DNA from: Caballeronia peredens
GTDB lineage: Bacteria; Pseudomonadota; Gammaproteobacteria; Burkholderiales; Burkholderiaceae
DNA length: 64,000 nucleotides
NCBI GenBank assembly: GCA_001544595.2
Contig: FCOH02000004.1
Coordinates: 1 to 64,000, forward strand
Reading direction: 5' to 3'
Part shown: positions 54,680 through 64,000 of the stretch, piece after piece
Layout: each line of letters begins with the position of its first letter
How positions within the stretch are numbered: position 1 is the first letter of the stretch
Position numbers and translations under genes: made by a program
Notes under the pieces: model-generated
Told to the model about the DNA's origin: nothing
The model's database searches: none
The model's input: only the letters and a program-made list of their open reading frames with translations

Positions 54680-55519
54680 ATGGCAAAGAAACCCGGGCTG
54701 GACGACTTCCGCGTACCTTTCTTCGATGCCGGCAAAAAGCCGAAGCCCTTCGATCTGAGCGCGGTCGATCCGTCCGCGAAGCCGTTTTCGCTCGGCGCGA
54801 AGGACGCGGACCGCGAACGGCTCGCGGCCATCGGCGCGCAGCTCGACGACCTGCAGGAGAAACTGCACGCACAGCGCCGCCAGCGCGTGCTGCTCGTGTT
54901 GCAGGGCATGGACACGAGCGGCAAGGACGGCACCGTGCGCGCCGTGTTCCACGATGTCGATCCGCTCGGCCTGCGCATCGTGCCGTTTCGCGCGCCGTCC
55001 GAACGCGAGGCTGCGCACGATTTCCTGTGGCGCGTGCACGCGCAGGCGCCGATGGCCGGCGAATTCGCGATCTTCAACCGCAGCCACTACGAAGACGTGC
55101 TCGTGCCGCGCGTGCTGAAGCAGATCGATGCCGATCAATGCGAGCGCCGCTATCGTCACATTCGCGAGTTCGAGTCGCTGCTCGCGGACAGCGGCACGAC
55201 CATCGTGAAATGTTTTCTGCATATTTCGAAGGACGAGCAGCGCGAGCGGCTGCAGGCGCGCATCGACGATCCGACCAAGCACTGGAAATTCGATGTCTCC
55301 GATCTCGAAGCGCGCAAGCAGTGGGACGACTACCAGGCCGCGTACGCGGACGCGCTCGGCGCGACGTCGACGGAATACGCGCCGTGGTACATCATTCCGG
55401 GCAATTCCAAGACGCATCGCAACGTGATGGTCGCGGAGCTCCTGTTGCGCACGATGCAGGACATGAAGCTCGAATTTCCGCCGGCCAAGGAATCGCTGAA
55501 GGGCGTGAAGGTCGACTAA
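54680..55519 (+). CDS. PPK2-family polyphosphate kinase (279 aa)
   Basis: A single-domain PPK2 with the Walker A-like GMDTSGKDGTV (about 83-93), a catalytic acidic FNRSHYEDVLVPRV segment and an arginine lid. Such enzymes phosphorylate nucleotides from polyphosphate or the reverse; the class (ADP, AMP or both) is not clear. ATG at 54680 (MAKKPGLDDF) is used. It is followed by xth after 25 bases. Confidence 0.9.
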   Translation: MAKKPGLDDFRVPFFDAGKKPKPFDLSAVDPSAKPFSLGAKDADRERLAAIGAQLDDLQEKLHAQRRQRVLLVLQGMDTSGKDGTVRAVFHDVDPLGLRIVPFRAPSEREAAHDFLWRVHAQAPMAGEFAIFNRSHYEDVLVPRVLKQIDADQCERRYRHIREFESLLADSGTTIVKCFLHISKDEQRERLQARIDDPTKHWKFDVSDLEARKQWDDYQAAYADALGATSTEYAPWYIIPGNSKTHRNVMVAELLLRTMQDMKLEFPPAKESLKGVKVD

Positions 55520-55544
55520 TCAAAACAGATAAAAGAGGAAGCGT

Positions 55545-56333
55545 ATGTTTCGCGTGATTACCGCCAATCTCAACGGCATCCGTTCGGCCGCCAAGAAAGG
55601 TTTCTTCGACTGGTTCGGCGAACAGAAGTCCGACGTCGTGTGCGTGCAGGAAATCAAATGCTCGCAGGACGATCTGACGCCTGAATTTCTCGCGCCGCAC
55701 GGTTTTCAGGGCTATTTCCAGCATGCGGTGAAGAAGGGCTACAGCGGCGCGGGCCTCTACACGCGCCATGAGCCGGATGACGTGATCATCGGCTTCGGCT
55801 CGGAAGAGTTCGATCCGGAAGGGCGCTATGTTGAAGCGCGTTTCGGCAAGCTGTCGGTGGTGTCGGTGTATGTGCCGTCCGGCTCCAGCGGCGACGAACG
55901 TCAGCAGGCGAAGTACCGTTTCATGGACGAGTTCATGCCGCATCTCGACGCGCTTTCGAACGAGCGCGAAGTGATCCTGTGCGGCGACGTGAACATCGTG
56001 CACAAGGAAATCGACATCAAGAACTGGAAGAGCAACCAGAAGAATTCAGGCTGCCTTCCGGAAGAGCGCGCGTGGCTCACGAAGCTGTTCGACGACGTCG
56101 GCTATGTCGACGTATTCCGCACGCTGGACCAGCGGCCCGAGCAATACACGTGGTGGAGCAATCGCGGCCAGGCGTATGCGAAGAATGTCGGGTGGCGGAT
56201 CGACTATCAGATCGCGACGCAGGAAATCGCGGCGACCGCGAAGAAGACGTCGATCTTCAGGGATATCAAGTTCAGCGACCACGCGCCGCTGACCATCGAT
56301 TACGACTGGAAGATCGCGAAGGCGAAGAAGTAA
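55545..56333 (+). CDS. xth: Exodeoxyribonuclease III-family AP endonuclease (262 aa)
   Basis: An endonuclease/exonuclease/phosphatase fold repair enzyme. VITANLNGIRSAAKKGF begins it, CVQEIKC holds the metal Glu, CGDVNIVHKEID holds Asp/Asn, and KFSDHAPLTIDYDW supplies the catalytic Asp–His. An AGAGGAA site precedes the ATG. It converges on the M48 gene with only two bases between stops. Confidence 0.95.
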   Translation: MFRVITANLNGIRSAAKKGFFDWFGEQKSDVVCVQEIKCSQDDLTPEFLAPHGFQGYFQHAVKKGYSGAGLYTRHEPDDVIIGFGSEEFDPEGRYVEARFGKLSVVSVYVPSGSSGDERQQAKYRFMDEFMPHLDALSNEREVILCGDVNIVHKEIDIKNWKSNQKNSGCLPEERAWLTKLFDDVGYVDVFRTLDQRPEQYTWWSNRGQAYAKNVGWRIDYQIATQEIAATAKKTSIFRDIKFSDHAPLTIDYDWKIAKAKK

Positions 56334-56335
56334 GG

Positions 56336-57250
56336 CTAGCGCCCGCTCTTCTTGAACCGCCCCATGCCCGCATAATTCGGCAACTGGTCGATGGTCTTGC
56401 CGAGGGCCTTCGCGTAGAGCGGCATCATGTCCGGCATACGCTTGAGCAGGTCCTGCCTGCGATCCGGACCGTACGGATGCATCCAGATGAAGCCGGCATC
56501 CGCGCGGCGCGTGCCGGAATCGATCTTGTTCCACAGTGTGACGGCAGCGCGCGGATCGTAGCCCGCGCGCGACGCGATCTCGCTGCCGATCACGTCGGCT
56601 TCGGTTTCGTCGGCGGGGGAATAGCGCATCGACAGCAGTTCGTCGCCGATATCCGGCTGCTGCGACGAATAATTCGAGAAGCCGAAAAGCTGCGGCATGC
56701 CGCCGGCGCCGAGTTGCGCGGCCTGCTGCCGGCCGAGCCGTTCGCGCGCATGCTCGCGCAGCGCGTGTGCGATTTCGTGGCCGATCATCATGCCGATCTC
56801 GTTGTCGTTCAGATGCAGGCGGTCGATGAGCCCGCTATATACGACGATCTTCCCGCCCGGCAGGCAGAACATGCGTTCGTCGGACGACTTGATGACATTG
56901 ATCTCCCACTTCCAGTTCTTCGCGCGATCGTTCCACTTGAGCGCGAACGGAATCTCGTGATTCGCGATCTCGCGCACGCGCTTCACGAGCGGATTGCTGT
57001 CCGGGAGGAGTGTCTTGTCGCGCTCGGCGTCGTGGATGATCTGCGCGTATTCGCCCGCCGCCTGCGCTTCGAGCGTTGCGGGCGGAATCAGGTTGCGGAA
57101 CAGCGCCGTATTGCCGAAGCGGATCTGGTTGTTCGGTGCGCTGTACGGCGGCGGCGTCTTCTGTTCGTCCTGAGCGTGCGCGGACAAAGGCGCGAGCGAC
57201 GCCAGTGCCCATGCGCAAACCGAGGCGCGAAACTTGAAAGAAACCGTCAT
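56336..57250 (-). CDS. Exported M48 zinc metalloprotease (304 aa)
   Basis: A signal peptide ends after AHA (26). The zinc motif HEIAH is at 158-162, with a third ligand in DETEAD (215-220). Such periplasmic proteases (BepA or LoiP-like) act in outer-membrane quality control. Its ATG overlaps the ampG stop (four bases). I chose ATG at 57250; a longer reading in this frame runs antisense-like through ampG and is rejected. Confidence 0.9.
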   Translation of the reverse strand: MTVSFKFRASVCAWALASLAPLSAHAQDEQKTPPPYSAPNNQIRFGNTALFRNLIPPATLEAQAAGEYAQIIHDAERDKTLLPDSNPLVKRVREIANHEIPFALKWNDRAKNWKWEINVIKSSDERMFCLPGGKIVVYSGLIDRLHLNDNEIGMMIGHEIAHALREHARERLGRQQAAQLGAGGMPQLFGFSNYSSQQPDIGDELLSMRYSPADETEADVIGSEIASRAGYDPRAAVTLWNKIDSGTRRADAGFIWMHPYGPDRRQDLLKRMPDMMPLYAKALGKTIDQLPNYAGMGRFKKSGR

Positions 57251-58533
57251 CGTTGAGTTCTCCAGGGCGCGATTTTCGGCAACAGTAGCATGCCCGGAAT
57301 GGACAGCACGACGCAGATCATGAAGTACGGGAACCAGCCCGTTTCGCTCACGATAAAGCCGCTGCCGGCCGCGGCGAACGTGCGCGGCACGGCGGCAAGG
57401 CTCGTGAAAAGCGCGAACTGCGTCGCGGTGTAGCGCGGATCCGTCGTGCTGGCGATATACGCGGTGAAGGTCGCGAGCGTGAGGCCCGTCGCGAAGGTTT
57501 CGAAGCCGTACAGCACGGCGAGCGCCATCGGCGACGGCCCGATCTTCGCGAGCCAGGCGAAGCCCAGCGTGGCGACAATCTGCAGAAAGCCGAAGATCCA
57601 CAGTCCGCGCGCGATGCCGATCTTCACCAGCGCGATGCCGCCGAGCAAACCGCCCGCGATGCTCGCCCAGAACGCGACCGCCTTCGCGATCACGCCGATC
57701 TGCGCGAGCGAGAAGCCGACGTCGATGAAGAACTTCGTCGCGAGCGCGGTGGCCATCGTGTCGCCGAGCTTGTAGAGAAAGATGAAGCCGAGCACGAGCA
57801 GCGCCGCGCGCCAGCCGTCGCGCGTGACGAATTCGTGGAACGGCTCGACGATCGCCTCGCGCAGGCTTTTCGGCGGCGCGCCGTGAATCGCCGGCTCCTT
57901 GACGACGAGCGTCATGACGAGGCCCGGCAGCATGAACGCGGCGGTGATGATGAACACGGTCTTCCACGGCAGGAAGCCCGCGAGAATCAGTGACAGCGAA
58001 CCGGGCACGAGGCCGGCCACTTTGTACGCATTGACGTGCACCGCGTTGCCGAGCCCTTGCTCGGTGTCGGCGAGCAGTTCGCGGCGATAGGCGTCGATGA
58101 CGATATCCTGACTTGCCCCGAAGAACGCGACGAGCGCGGCCACTGCCGCGACCGCCCACAGGTTCTTTTCGGGCGAAAAGAAGCCGAACGAGCCGATCGC
58201 CACCATGACGAGCACTTGCGTGAGGAACATCCAGCCGCGCCGCCGCCCCGGCGACCAGCCCGGAAAGCGCGGCACGTAGCGATCCATCAGCGGCGACCAG
58301 ACGAATTTCCACGTGTACGGCAGGCCGATCAGCGCGAACAGGCCGATTTCCTTGACGTTGACGTGCGCGGTCGTGAGCCACGCCTGCAGCAGGCTGAACA
58401 GCGTGAAAAGCGGCAATCCCGACGTGAAACCGAGAAAGACGCAAATGAGGATGCGCGCGTTGAGAAACGCGCGCCAGCCGGGATGATCTTCGTGAGCAGT
58501 TAGAGCGGGCGCCTCGTGTGGCGTATCGGGCAT
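57247..58533 (-). CDS. ampG: AmpG-type muropeptide permease (428 aa)
   Basis: An MFS transporter with twelve hydrophobic segments. LGFTSGLPLFTLFSLLQAWL and SQDIVIDAYRRELL are AmpG signatures. It imports anhydro-muropeptides for cell-wall recycling and beta-lactamase induction. It is coupled to the M48 protease gene by overlap; both are cell-envelope genes. Confidence 0.9.
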   Translation of the reverse strand: MPDTPHEAPALTAHEDHPGWRAFLNARILICVFLGFTSGLPLFTLFSLLQAWLTTAHVNVKEIGLFALIGLPYTWKFVWSPLMDRYVPRFPGWSPGRRRGWMFLTQVLVMVAIGSFGFFSPEKNLWAVAAVAALVAFFGASQDIVIDAYRRELLADTEQGLGNAVHVNAYKVAGLVPGSLSLILAGFLPWKTVFIITAAFMLPGLVMTLVVKEPAIHGAPPKSLREAIVEPFHEFVTRDGWRAALLVLGFIFLYKLGDTMATALATKFFIDVGFSLAQIGVIAKAVAFWASIAGGLLGGIALVKIGIARGLWIFGFLQIVATLGFAWLAKIGPSPMALAVLYGFETFATGLTLATFTAYIASTTDPRYTATQFALFTSLAAVPRTFAAAGSGFIVSETGWFPYFMICVVLSIPGMLLLPKIAPWRTQR

Positions 58534-58578
58534 GTCGTATTACGGGCAGTAGTCGATGCGTGATGAATCCGGCAGTCG

Positions 58579-59187
58579 TTACCGGCGCTTCACGCGATAG
58601 ACCGCAAGACTACCACGCCAGTTCGCGCCCCAACGGACCGACTGCCCGCCGTGCAGCACCACGCGGTCCTGAATCTCGATGCCCACTTCAGGCGCGAGCG
58701 CCTCGAAGTCCTTGATGGTCAGCACGCGCACGTTCGGCGTGTTGTGCCACTGATAAGGCAGCGATTTCGACACCGGCATGCGACCCTGAATCACCGAAAG
58801 CCGATGCTGCCAGTAGCCGAAATTCGGAAACGACACGATGCATTCGCGCCCGACGCGCACCGTTTCGCGCAGGATCGCGGCGGTCTGATGAATGGTTTGC
58901 AGCGTCTGCGAGAGGATCGCGAAATCGAAGCTGTCGTCTTCGAAAAGACGCAGGCCGTCTTCGAGATTCTGCTGGATCACGTTCACGCCCTTCTGCGCGC
59001 ACGCGAGCACGCCCGCATCGTTGATCTCGATGCCGTAACCCTTCACTTCGAGCTCTTCGCCGAGCAGCGAGAGCAGCGAGCCGTCGCCGCAGCCGAGATC
59101 GAGCACCGTCGAGCGCGGCTCCACCCAGCGGGCGATCGCGCGGAAATCGGAGCGCAGCGCGAGCGAATCGAGAGTGTTCTGGTTCAT
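58579..59187 (-). CDS. metW: Methionine biosynthesis protein MetW (202 aa)
   Basis: A SAM-methyltransferase-fold protein with [11 protein letters not shown] (29-39) and the family-typical QTLQTIHQ and [11 protein letters not shown]. It partners MetX. It overlaps the metX stop by four bases, so the two are translationally coupled. Confidence 0.95.
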   Translation of the reverse strand: MNQNTLDSLALRSDFRAIARWVEPRSTVLDLGCGDGSLLSLLGEELEVKGYGIEINDAGVLACAQKGVNVIQQNLEDGLRLFEDDSFDFAILSQTLQTIHQTAAILRETVRVGRECIVSFPNFGYWQHRLSVIQGRMPVSKSLPYQWHNTPNVRVLTIKDFEALAPEVGIEIQDRVVLHGGQSVRWGANWRGSLAVYRVKRR

Positions 59188-60329
59188 GCGCCGATCTCCG
59201 TGGCGATGCGTTCGTAATAGGCGCGCATCAGGTTGTGATAGCGCGCGTCGTCGAGCAGGAAGGCGTCGTGGCCGTGCGGCGCGTCGATTTCGGCGTAGCT
59301 CACCGTGCGCTTGTTGTCGAGCAGCGCCTTGACGATTTCGCGCGAGCGCGCGGGCGCGAAACGCCAGTCCGTCGCGAAGCTCGTGACGAAATATTTGGCC
59401 TGCGTATTGGCGAGCGCTTTCGTCAGATCGCCGTCGAAGGCTTTCGCGGGATCGAAGTAGTCGAGCGCGCGCGTGATCAGCAAATACGTGTTGGCGTCGA
59501 AGTATTCGGCGAACTTGTCGGCCTGATAGCGCAAATACGATTCCACTTCGAATTCCACGTCGAAGTTGAAGTTGTACGCATCGAGCGCGCCTTCCGCCCG
59601 CCGCAGCGCGCGGCCGAACTTCACGGCCATGTCGTCGTCGGAGAGATACGTGATGTGGCCGATCATGCGCGCGACGCGCAGGCCGCGGCGCGGTTTTACG
59701 TCGTGCGCGTAGTAGTCGCCGCCGTGGAAATCGGGATCGGAGAGAATCGCCGAGCGCGCGGTTTCGTTGAACGCGATGTTCTGCGCGGACAGTTTCGGCG
59801 TCGATGCCACCACGATGCAGTGCGCGAGCCGTTCCGGATACATCAGGCTCCACGCCATCGCCTGCATGCCGCCGAGGCTGCCGCCCATCACGGCGGCGAA
59901 GCGCTCGATGCCGAAGCGGTCCGCGACCCGCGCCTGCGCGTGCACCCAGTCTTCGACGGTAACGACGGGAAAGCGCGCGCCGTAAGGCTTGCCGGTCGTG
60001 CGATCGATGCTCATCGGTCCGGTCGAGCCGAAGCACGAGCCGAGATTGTTCACGCCGATCACGAAGAAGCGGTTCGTGTCGAGCGGCTTGCCGGGACCGA
60101 CCATGTTGTCCCACCAGCCGACGTTCTTCGGATCGTCGGCATACACGCCCGCGACGTGATGCGACGCGTTCAGCGCGTGGCACACGAGCACGGCGTTCGA
60201 GCGCGCGGCGTTGAGTTCGCCGTACGTTTCGACGACGAGTTCGTAGTCGGCGAGCGTCGAGCCGTTCTGCATGGCGAGCGGCTCGGCGAAGCGCAGTGTT
60301 TGGGGAGTGACGATGCCGATCGATTCCAT
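59184..60329 (-). CDS. metX: Homoserine O-acyltransferase MetX (381 aa)
   Basis: An alpha/beta-hydrolase-fold enzyme that acylates homoserine. Nucleophile S151 is in MGGSLGGMQ, and the Asp and His of the triad lie near 320 and 353 (HGHDAFLLD). Proteobacterial MetX may use succinyl-CoA rather than acetyl-CoA; sequence alone does not settle it. AAGG precedes the ATG at 60329. A SAM-II-type riboswitch lies upstream. Confidence 0.95.
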   Translation of the reverse strand: MESIGIVTPQTLRFAEPLAMQNGSTLADYELVVETYGELNAARSNAVLVCHALNASHHVAGVYADDPKNVGWWDNMVGPGKPLDTNRFFVIGVNNLGSCFGSTGPMSIDRTTGKPYGARFPVVTVEDWVHAQARVADRFGIERFAAVMGGSLGGMQAMAWSLMYPERLAHCIVVASTPKLSAQNIAFNETARSAILSDPDFHGGDYYAHDVKPRRGLRVARMIGHITYLSDDDMAVKFGRALRRAEGALDAYNFNFDVEFEVESYLRYQADKFAEYFDANTYLLITRALDYFDPAKAFDGDLTKALANTQAKYFVTSFATDWRFAPARSREIVKALLDNKRTVSYAEIDAPHGHDAFLLDDARYHNLMRAYYERIATEIGA

Positions 60330-60401
60330 TCATTCCGCCTTGATTGAGCGGCTAAACGGTGTCGGCGAAGCGCGGAGGAAACAAAAGATGGCGCAGCTGA
60401 C

Positions 60402-60486
60402 GACCTCTTTAGCCGCATTTGTAGTGAACGCCCGGCATGAAGCCCAAGGTTCGCGCGCCCGCAATCGAGTCAGCAAATCGGCGCGT
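60402..60486 (-). ncRNA. SAM-II-type riboswitch upstream of metX–metW
   Basis: Read on the minus strand, CGCGCC pairs with GGCGCG (P1) around GAUUUGCUGACUCGAUUGCG; the loop bases GACUC can pair with GAGGUC at the 3' end, making the pseudoknot. The conserved AUUGC and AAAUGCGGCUAAAGAGG segments match the known SAM-II pattern (AAAUGUAGCUAAAAAGG). Relative to the short form, an extra hairpin of about 27 bases (GAAC…GUUC) sits between P1 and the 3' segment. S-adenosylmethionine would turn off metX–metW. It ends 72 bases before the start codon. A TATACT -10 lies at 60521-60526 on this strand. Confidence 0.72.
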
Positions 60487-60536
60487 TTCTGGTGTGTCGA
60501 GATTATCTCGTCAGCGCTGAAGTATAGCGGAAAACG

Positions 60537-61286
60537 TCATAACGGCACGCCGCCGCGCATCCCCAGCGTGAGCGCGCGTAGCGAGCGCACCGTGCGATCG
60601 ACGTAGTGCGGCCGCCCCGCGCCCGGCAGGCGCACCGACATGCCGCCGCTCGACGTCCGCGCGACCGGCAGATGCCCGACGATCCACACGGTGCGGATGC
60701 CCAGCCTCCGATAGCTTTTCAGATGCCCGCGCGTATCCTCGACGAGAATCGCGTCGGCGAGACGCACGTGCGCCTGACGCATCGCGCGGCGCAGCATCGG
60801 CGCGTCGGGCTTGGCACGCCAGTGGTTGCCTTCGCGCATGTCCTCGATGGCGATCACGCGCTCGAACAGCCTGCCGATGCCCAGTTCCGCGAGCACGGTG
60901 CGCGCGTAGAGCGACGGCGCGTTGGTCAGCACGATCTTGCGTCCCGGCAGCGCGCGCAGCATGCGCGTGAGACCGCGCTCGGCGCGCAGCATCGACGGGA
61001 GATCGGCGAAGGTGTGCACTTCGCGCAGGAAATCGGCCGCGTCGATGCCGTGATGCCGCACGAGCCCGAGCAGCGTCGCGCCGTAACGCACCGTGTAGCC
61101 GACGCGCAGCCGGTTCGCCTCGTCGATGTCGACGTTCAGCCGGTCCATGATGTATTGCGTCATGCCGCGATTGATCGCCGGAAAAATCGCGTGCGACGCG
61201 TGGTGCAGCGTGTTGTCGAGATCGAAGAGCCAGACGGGTCCGCGCGTTTTCACGCGGCGGCGGCGAGCGGGACGATGCGGTCTCAT
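60537..61286 (-). CDS. HAD-family pyrimidine 5'-nucleotidase-like phosphatase (249 aa)
   Basis: The HAD signature FDLDNTLHH (21-29) with nucleophile D22 and acid D24, then VLTNAPS, a Lys in the cap end, and VEDTRGHLKSYRRLG for metal binding. This is the pyrimidine 5'-nucleotidase/SDT1-like class. The first 16 residues are Arg-rich; a later start is possible. It follows the argB terminator by 19 bases and has a separate start. Confidence 0.85.
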   Translation of the reverse strand: MRPHRPARRRRVKTRGPVWLFDLDNTLHHASHAIFPAINRGMTQYIMDRLNVDIDEANRLRVGYTVRYGATLLGLVRHHGIDAADFLREVHTFADLPSMLRAERGLTRMLRALPGRKIVLTNAPSLYARTVLAELGIGRLFERVIAIEDMREGNHWRAKPDAPMLRRAMRQAHVRLADAILVEDTRGHLKSYRRLGIRTVWIVGHLPVARTSSGGMSVRLPGAGRPHYVDRTVRSLRALTLGMRGGVPL

Positions 61287-61304
61287 GGGCTTTTGCGTTG
61301 CGCC

Positions 61305-61333
61305 AAAGAAAACGCCCGCGCGTGGGCGGGCGT
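61305..61333 (-). terminator. Terminator of argB
   Basis: ACGCCCGC and GCGGGCGT pair around a short loop and, on the minus strand, are followed by TTTTCTTT. Confidence 0.85.
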
Positions 61334-61353
61334 CGGGATCAAGGATACGAAGC

Positions 61354-62277
<924 letters not shown>

Positions 62278-62401
62278 TTAAACACGCCGAATTGTACAGG
62301 ACTGACGCAACGCAGCAGGACGAATTGCCGCGGGCCGTCGCGCGTTTTCCAGCGGGGCGGCGGGCGTGCGATCATCGTTTCGGCGAATCGATGACAAGAT
62401 G

Positions 62402-62653
62402 ATGAACGACCCCGTCCAACAGAACGATGCGCAGCCGCTTCGCGCCGATGCCGGTGCCGAAGTCGGCGCTCAACTCTGCGCCCGCTGCGGCGCGGCGTTT
62501 CGCTGCGGCACGCTCGCGGGCGATGCCTCCTGCTGGTGCGCGACGCTGCCCGCGCTGCCGCACGACATGCTGTCGCCCGGCGCGGCCTGTCTGTGTCCGG
62601 CGTGTCTGACGCGGCTGACGGCGCAGAGCGGGCGCGCGTCCCGGCCCGCCTGA
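62402..62653 (+). CDS. Cysteine-rich CWC-type small protein (83 aa)
   Basis: A short protein with CARCGAAFRCG, CWC and CLCPACL: eight cysteines spaced as two zinc ribbons or metal sites. Known as a Cys-rich CWC family in this genus group; the function is unknown. ATG at 62402 is used (62399 also possible). Confidence 0.7.
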   Translation: MNDPVQQNDAQPLRADAGAEVGAQLCARCGAAFRCGTLAGDASCWCATLPALPHDMLSPGAACLCPACLTRLTAQSGRASRPA

Positions 62654-62780
62654 GAAGCCGGCTGCGGGTGCGACAAATCGCGCCAGATGCGGCAGCGCGC
62701 CCGGCGCAAGCGGGATAATGTCGCATGGCGCGCCAATCCCGTCCGGCGCGCATGCAGGCGTCGACAGGCACTCAAACCAG

Positions 62781-64000
62781 ATGCATCGCATAACCACCAC
62801 CGGCCGCGTCAACCTCGGTCATCTCTTCTGGCTGCGCTCGCTCGCGATCATCGGCCAGTTGCTGACGATCGCGATCGTGCAGATTTTCTACGGCGCAAAG
62901 CTGCCGCTGCCCGCGATGCTGCTCGTCATCGCGCTCGAAATGCTCTTCAACGGGCTCACGTGGCTGCGTGTTTCGCGGGCGCGGCCCGAAACGAACATGG
63001 AGCTGTTCGGGCAGATGTGCGTCGATCTCGGCGCGCTCTCGGCGCTGCTGTTTCTCTCCGGCGGCGCGACCAATCCGTTCGTGACGCTTTATCTGCCGTC
63101 GCTCGCGATCGCCGCCGCCGTGCTGCCGTGGATGATGATGGCGTGCCTCGCGCTCTTCGCCGTCGCGTGCTATGCGCTCCTCAGCTACAACTACGTGCCG
63201 CTCAATATCGAAAATCCGGCCAATCTGTTCGATTATTTCCGCATGGGGCTGTGGGTCAACTTCATGGTGAGCGTCGGGCTGATCGGCTGGTTCGTGGCGC
63301 GCATGTCGCGGGCGCTGCGCGTGCGCGACGCCGCGCTCGCCGATGCCCAGCAGCGCCATCTGCGCGACGAACGCGCTGTCGCGCTCGGCGTGCAGGCGGC
63401 GACCGTCGCGCACGAGATGGGCACGCCGCTCTCGACCATCGCCATGCTCTCCGAGGAACTGCGCGATTCCGCCGCGCACGACAAGAATCTCGCGCCCTAC
63501 GCCGCCGATTTCGAACTGCTCGAACAGCAGATGGCGCTGTGCACGTCGGCGCTGGCGCGCCTGCGCAGCCGCGCGACGGGGCCGTCGAGCCGCCAGGCGC
63601 TCGACGAATGGCTCGCGAGTTTCATCGAGCAATGGCGTCTGCGGCATCCGCAGGTGAAATTCGCGCAGATCGGCTCGACGCCGGCCGACGCGGCAATCGA
63701 CGATCCCGTCGCCGTCGGCCAGATTCTCACGATCCTGCTCGACAACGCCGCGCGCGCGAGCAGCGAATCGGTGACGCTGCAGGCATCGGCTGAAACAATC
63801 GACGGGAAGAATACGGTGCGCTTCGACGTCTGCGACCGTGGCCCGGGCATTCCGCCCGCGCTGCGCGCGTCGCTCGGCGCGGGGCCGGTGGACAGCACGC
63901 AGGGCGGACATGGCGTCGGACTGTATCTGGCGTTCGCGGCGGCGGCGCGCCTGAACGGTTCGATCGAACTCATCGATGGCGAGCCGCGCGGCACGCGCGC
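62781..64000 (+). CDS. RegB/PrrB-like redox sensor histidine kinase, cut by the right edge
   Basis: It starts ATG at 62781 and runs off the window after about 406 codons. About six hydrophobic segments occupy 10-175. GGATNPF at 94-100 is the quinone-binding GGxxNPF motif of RegB. The H-box is VAHEMGTPLSTIAML with H211, and C254 in the MALCTSALARL helix lies where RegB has its redox-active cysteine. The ATPase end has DNAAR, RGPGIP and GGHGVGLYLA. It should sense respiratory redox state through ubiquinone. A response regulator is expected just beyond the edge. Confidence 0.9.
   Translation, partial: MHRITTTGRVNLGHLFWLRSLAIIGQLLTIAIVQIFYGAKLPLPAMLLVIALEMLFNGLTWLRVSRARPETNMELFGQMCVDLGALSALLFLSGGATNPFVTLYLPSLAIAAAVLPWMMMACLALFAVACYALLSYNYVPLNIENPANLFDYFRMGLWVNFMVSVGLIGWFVARMSRALRVRDAALADAQQRHLRDERAVALGVQAATVAHEMGTPLSTIAMLSEELRDSAAHDKNLAPYAADFELLEQQMALCTSALARLRSRATGPSSRQALDEWLASFIEQWRLRHPQVKFAQIGSTPADAAIDDPVAVGQILTILLDNAARASSESVTLQASAETIDGKNTVRFDVCDRGPGIPPALRASLGAGPVDSTQGGHGVGLYLAFAAAARLNGSIELIDGEPRGTR

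Overview
The window reads as a chromosome segment of a Burkholderia-group betaproteobacterium (Burkholderia, Paraburkholderia or Caballeronia type). The basis is the strongly G+C-rich, third-position-GC-biased coding from about 17.8 kb onward and a typical housekeeping gene order: rsmB–DUF4390–NtrY/NtrX-like pair, mreBCD–mrdA–rodA, gatCAB, queCED and metXW. The genus is inferred from gene content and style, not from a database match.

Bases 1–17717 differ from the rest. They have visibly lower G+C, different codon use and mostly unfamiliar genes, and they abut the 3' end of a complete tRNA-Lys(CTT) gene. This is the usual arrangement of a genomic island integrated at a tRNA. The island continues beyond the left edge, and no integrase is visible. 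Its core is a minus-strand block of eight genes (17442 down to 6784): an excisionase-like HTH protein, a small protein with a weak ankyrin-like stretch, a PD-(D/E)XK nuclease, a large adenine-type DNA methyltransferase, an SF2 helicase, a GIY-YIG nuclease, a GHKL ATPase that appears fused to a second PD-(D/E)XK domain, and a small protein of unknown function. Methylase, helicase and ATPase together resemble the Hma (helicase–methylase–ATPase) type of anti-phage system. The added nucleases make this the best candidate for an incompletely described defence system here. Further left are an H-NS-like protein with its own strong promoter, two orphan genes and a 1257-residue protein built from about four degenerate repeats.

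From 17.8 kb to 64 kb the content is chromosomal. In order: thioesterase, patatin and OsmC genes; a 2-hydroxyacid dehydrogenase; GTP-dependent PEP carboxykinase; a LysR regulator; topoisomerase III; a thioredoxin-like gene; dprA; def–fmt; a LysE exporter; htpX; rsmB–DUF4390–sensor kinase–response regulator; tRNA-Phe; a secreted clan GH-A glycoside hydrolase lipoprotein beside a gene-poor 1.1 kb; queC–queE–queD; an HpaI-type aldolase with a Sel1-repeat protein; the rod-shape cluster; gatCAB; a PPK2 kinase; exonuclease III; an M48 protease with AmpG; metX–metW; a HAD phosphatase; argB; a Cys-rich small protein; and a RegB-like redox sensor kinase cut by the right edge.

Regulatory highlights are a SAM-II-type riboswitch upstream of metX–metW, a terminator or attenuator-like leader upstream of queC, a perfect LacI/PurR-like palindrome in the gap upstream of the glycoside hydrolase, and GGCAACC iterons between the island and tRNA-Lys that could be recombinase-arm sites. 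Domain assignments come from reading motifs by eye; no searches were run.
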